Positions 5,356 through 6,292 of a stretch of DNA of 6,292 nt are shown one piece after another. The first letter of the stretch is position 1. Each line of letters starts with the position of its first letter. The stretch comes from an uncultured Roseburia sp. GTDB lineage: Bacteria > Bacillota > Clostridia > Lachnospirales > Lachnospiraceae. The stretch is taken from the NCBI GenBank assembly GCA_946055175.1, contig CAMGET010000083.1, positions 1 through 6,292 on the forward strand, given 5' to 3'. The translations under genes and the position numbers were made by a program. A model generated the notes under the pieces. That model was not told the origin of the DNA and did not search any database. It saw nothing but the letters and a program-made list of their open reading frames with translations.

Positions 5356-6292
5356 TTAGTCCTTAAATAACTCATCCAATAATGAAATTTCTTCTTCGAA
5401 CCGAAACTTTTCATCCGTTGCCTGTTTTAAGAAAGTATTTACATCCTTGATTTTGCGAATCGCATAATCTATTTCCGGATTAGAGCCCGGCTTATAGGCT
5501 CCAATGTTAATCAAATCCTCAGCCTCATTATAGGTAGCCAAAACATTTTTTAGTTTTCCTGCAAGTTCCTTGTGTTCCTTTGTTGCAATGGAACTCATCA
5601 CACGGGAAATACTTTGCAAGATATCAATTGCCGGATAGTGATTTTTATGCCCCAGTTTTCTCGAAAGCATAATATGCCCATCCAAAATACTACGTGCGGT
5701 ATCTGTAATCGGTTCATTAAAATCATCACCATCAACCAGAACCGTGTACAGTCCTGTAATAGAGCCAACTGAAGAGGTACCTGCTCGTTCCAGCAACTTC
5801 GGCATTTCTGAATATACACTCGGTGGATAACCTCTTGTCACAGGCGGTTCGCCGGAAGCAAGTCCTATTTCACGCTGCGCCATAGAAAAACGAGTTAATG
5901 AATCCATCATAAGCAATACATCTTTTCCCTGATCTCTGAAATATTCTGCGATTGCTGTAGCCGTCTTTGCCGCCTTATTGCGAATCAGAGCCGGTTTATC
6001 TGAGGTTGCGACCACAACAACCGAACGTTTCATGCCTTCTTCTCCCAGGTCTCGCTCAATAAACTCCCGAACCTCTCTGCCTCGCTCACCAATTAACGCG
6101 ATTACATTGATATCTGCCTTCGTATTTCTCGCAAACATGCCAAGCAGTGTACTTTTACCAACACCGGAACCGGCAAAAATACCGATTCTCTGTCCCTTAC
6201 CGATGGTGATTAATCCATCTACAGCTTTTACACCAAGCGGAAGTACTTCATCTATAATCTTACGTGCCATCGGATCCGGCGGAGGCGCCTCA
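5356..6292 (-). CDS. fliI: Flagellum-specific type III export ATPase FliI (5' partial)
   Basis: FliI is the hexameric cytoplasmic ATPase that, with FliH and FliJ, delivers rod, hook and filament subunits to the flagellar export gate. Counting from the Met at 6270, the Walker A loop GSGVGKST is at residues 34-41, the [10 protein letters not shown] segment with the presumed catalytic Glu is at 61-70, and the Walker B strand [12 protein letters not shown] is at 117-128. [20 protein letters not shown] (140-159) is typical of FliI and related type III ATPases. The reading frame stays open upstream of that Met to the window edge and encodes EAPPPDP. This joins directly to MARKI and matches the family's 'APPPxPL' segment before the nucleotide-binding core. 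The Met at 6270 is therefore internal, and about 130 N-terminal residues (family length about 440) lie outside the window. The C-terminal helical region is complete and ends in LFKD. The stop is 11 nt before fliJ. Identification is very secure. Confidence 0.97.
   Translation of the reverse strand, partial: EAPPPDPMARKIIDEVLPLGVKAVDGLITIGKGQRIGIFAGSGVGKSTLLGMFARNTKADINVIALIGERGREVREFIERDLGEEGMKRSVVVVATSDKPALIRNKAAKTATAIAEYFRDQGKDVLLMMDSLTRFSMAQREIGLASGEPPVTRGYPPSVYSEMPKLLERAGTSSVGSITGLYTVLVDGDDFNEPITDTARSILDGHIMLSRKLGHKNHYPAIDILQSISRVMSSIATKEHKELAGKLKNVLATYNEAEDLINIGAYKPGSNPEIDYAIRKIKDVNTFLKQATDEKFRFEEEISLLDELFKD

Noticed and set aside
5572..5819. Overlapping open frames on both strands inside fliI
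   Set aside because: The fliI frame carries the full ATPase signature through this region; the others are short out-of-frame readings of the same DNA.
1..6292. CRISPR array, tRNA or rRNA gene, insertion sequence or phage att site
   Set aside because: No regularly spaced repeats, RNA-gene signatures, transposase frames or terminal inverted repeats were seen; nearly all bases are within flagellar coding sequence.

Overview
The window is one uninterrupted stretch of a flagellar hook-assembly operon. All seven genes lie on the minus strand, so transcription runs from high to low coordinates. In transcription order they are fliI (5' end beyond the window edge), fliJ, a YlxF/MotE-family membrane gene, fliK, flgD, a small gene of the conserved 'flagellar operon protein' family, and flgE. 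This matches the core of the fla/che operon of Bacillus subtilis (fliI-fliJ-ylxF-fliK-flgD-flgE), with the small gene inserted between flgD and flgE as in many clostridia. Moderate-to-low GC, strong AGGAGG-type ribosome binding sites and the domain style of FliK and FlgD suggest a motile Firmicute, most likely a Lachnospiraceae member (Roseburia/Agathobacter/Butyrivibrio-like). The placement is inference from protein style, not a database match.

Layout: 6292-5356 fliI, the type III export ATPase; 5344-4901 fliJ, the export stalk/chaperone; about 4878-4066 a single-pass membrane protein with a coiled coil and an MgtE-N-like C-terminus; 4032-2611 fliK, the hook-length ruler; 2597-1890 flgD, the hook cap scaffold; 1890-1495 the small flagellar operon protein; 1415-57 flgE, the hook subunit. 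Gaps are 11 to 33 nt up to flgD, flgD and the small gene overlap by one base (TAATG), and only flgE is preceded by a longer 79-nt leader. The last 56 nt after flgE hold no gene but contain a GC-richer, internally repeated segment.

The genes form one working set. FliI and FliJ power and gate export. FliK, FlgD and FlgE are exported to build the hook under the cap and stop it at the right length. The membrane protein probably acts near the stator or export gate. No promoter or strong terminator is visible, so the segment looks like the interior of a long polycistron.

I do not see a new biological system here. The points most worth a second look are the added helical domain and acidic tail on FlgD, the repeat-like element after flgE, the uncharacterised small gene, the weak hairpin before flgE, and two starts (fliK and the MotE-like gene) that should be moved downstream of the longest reading frame.
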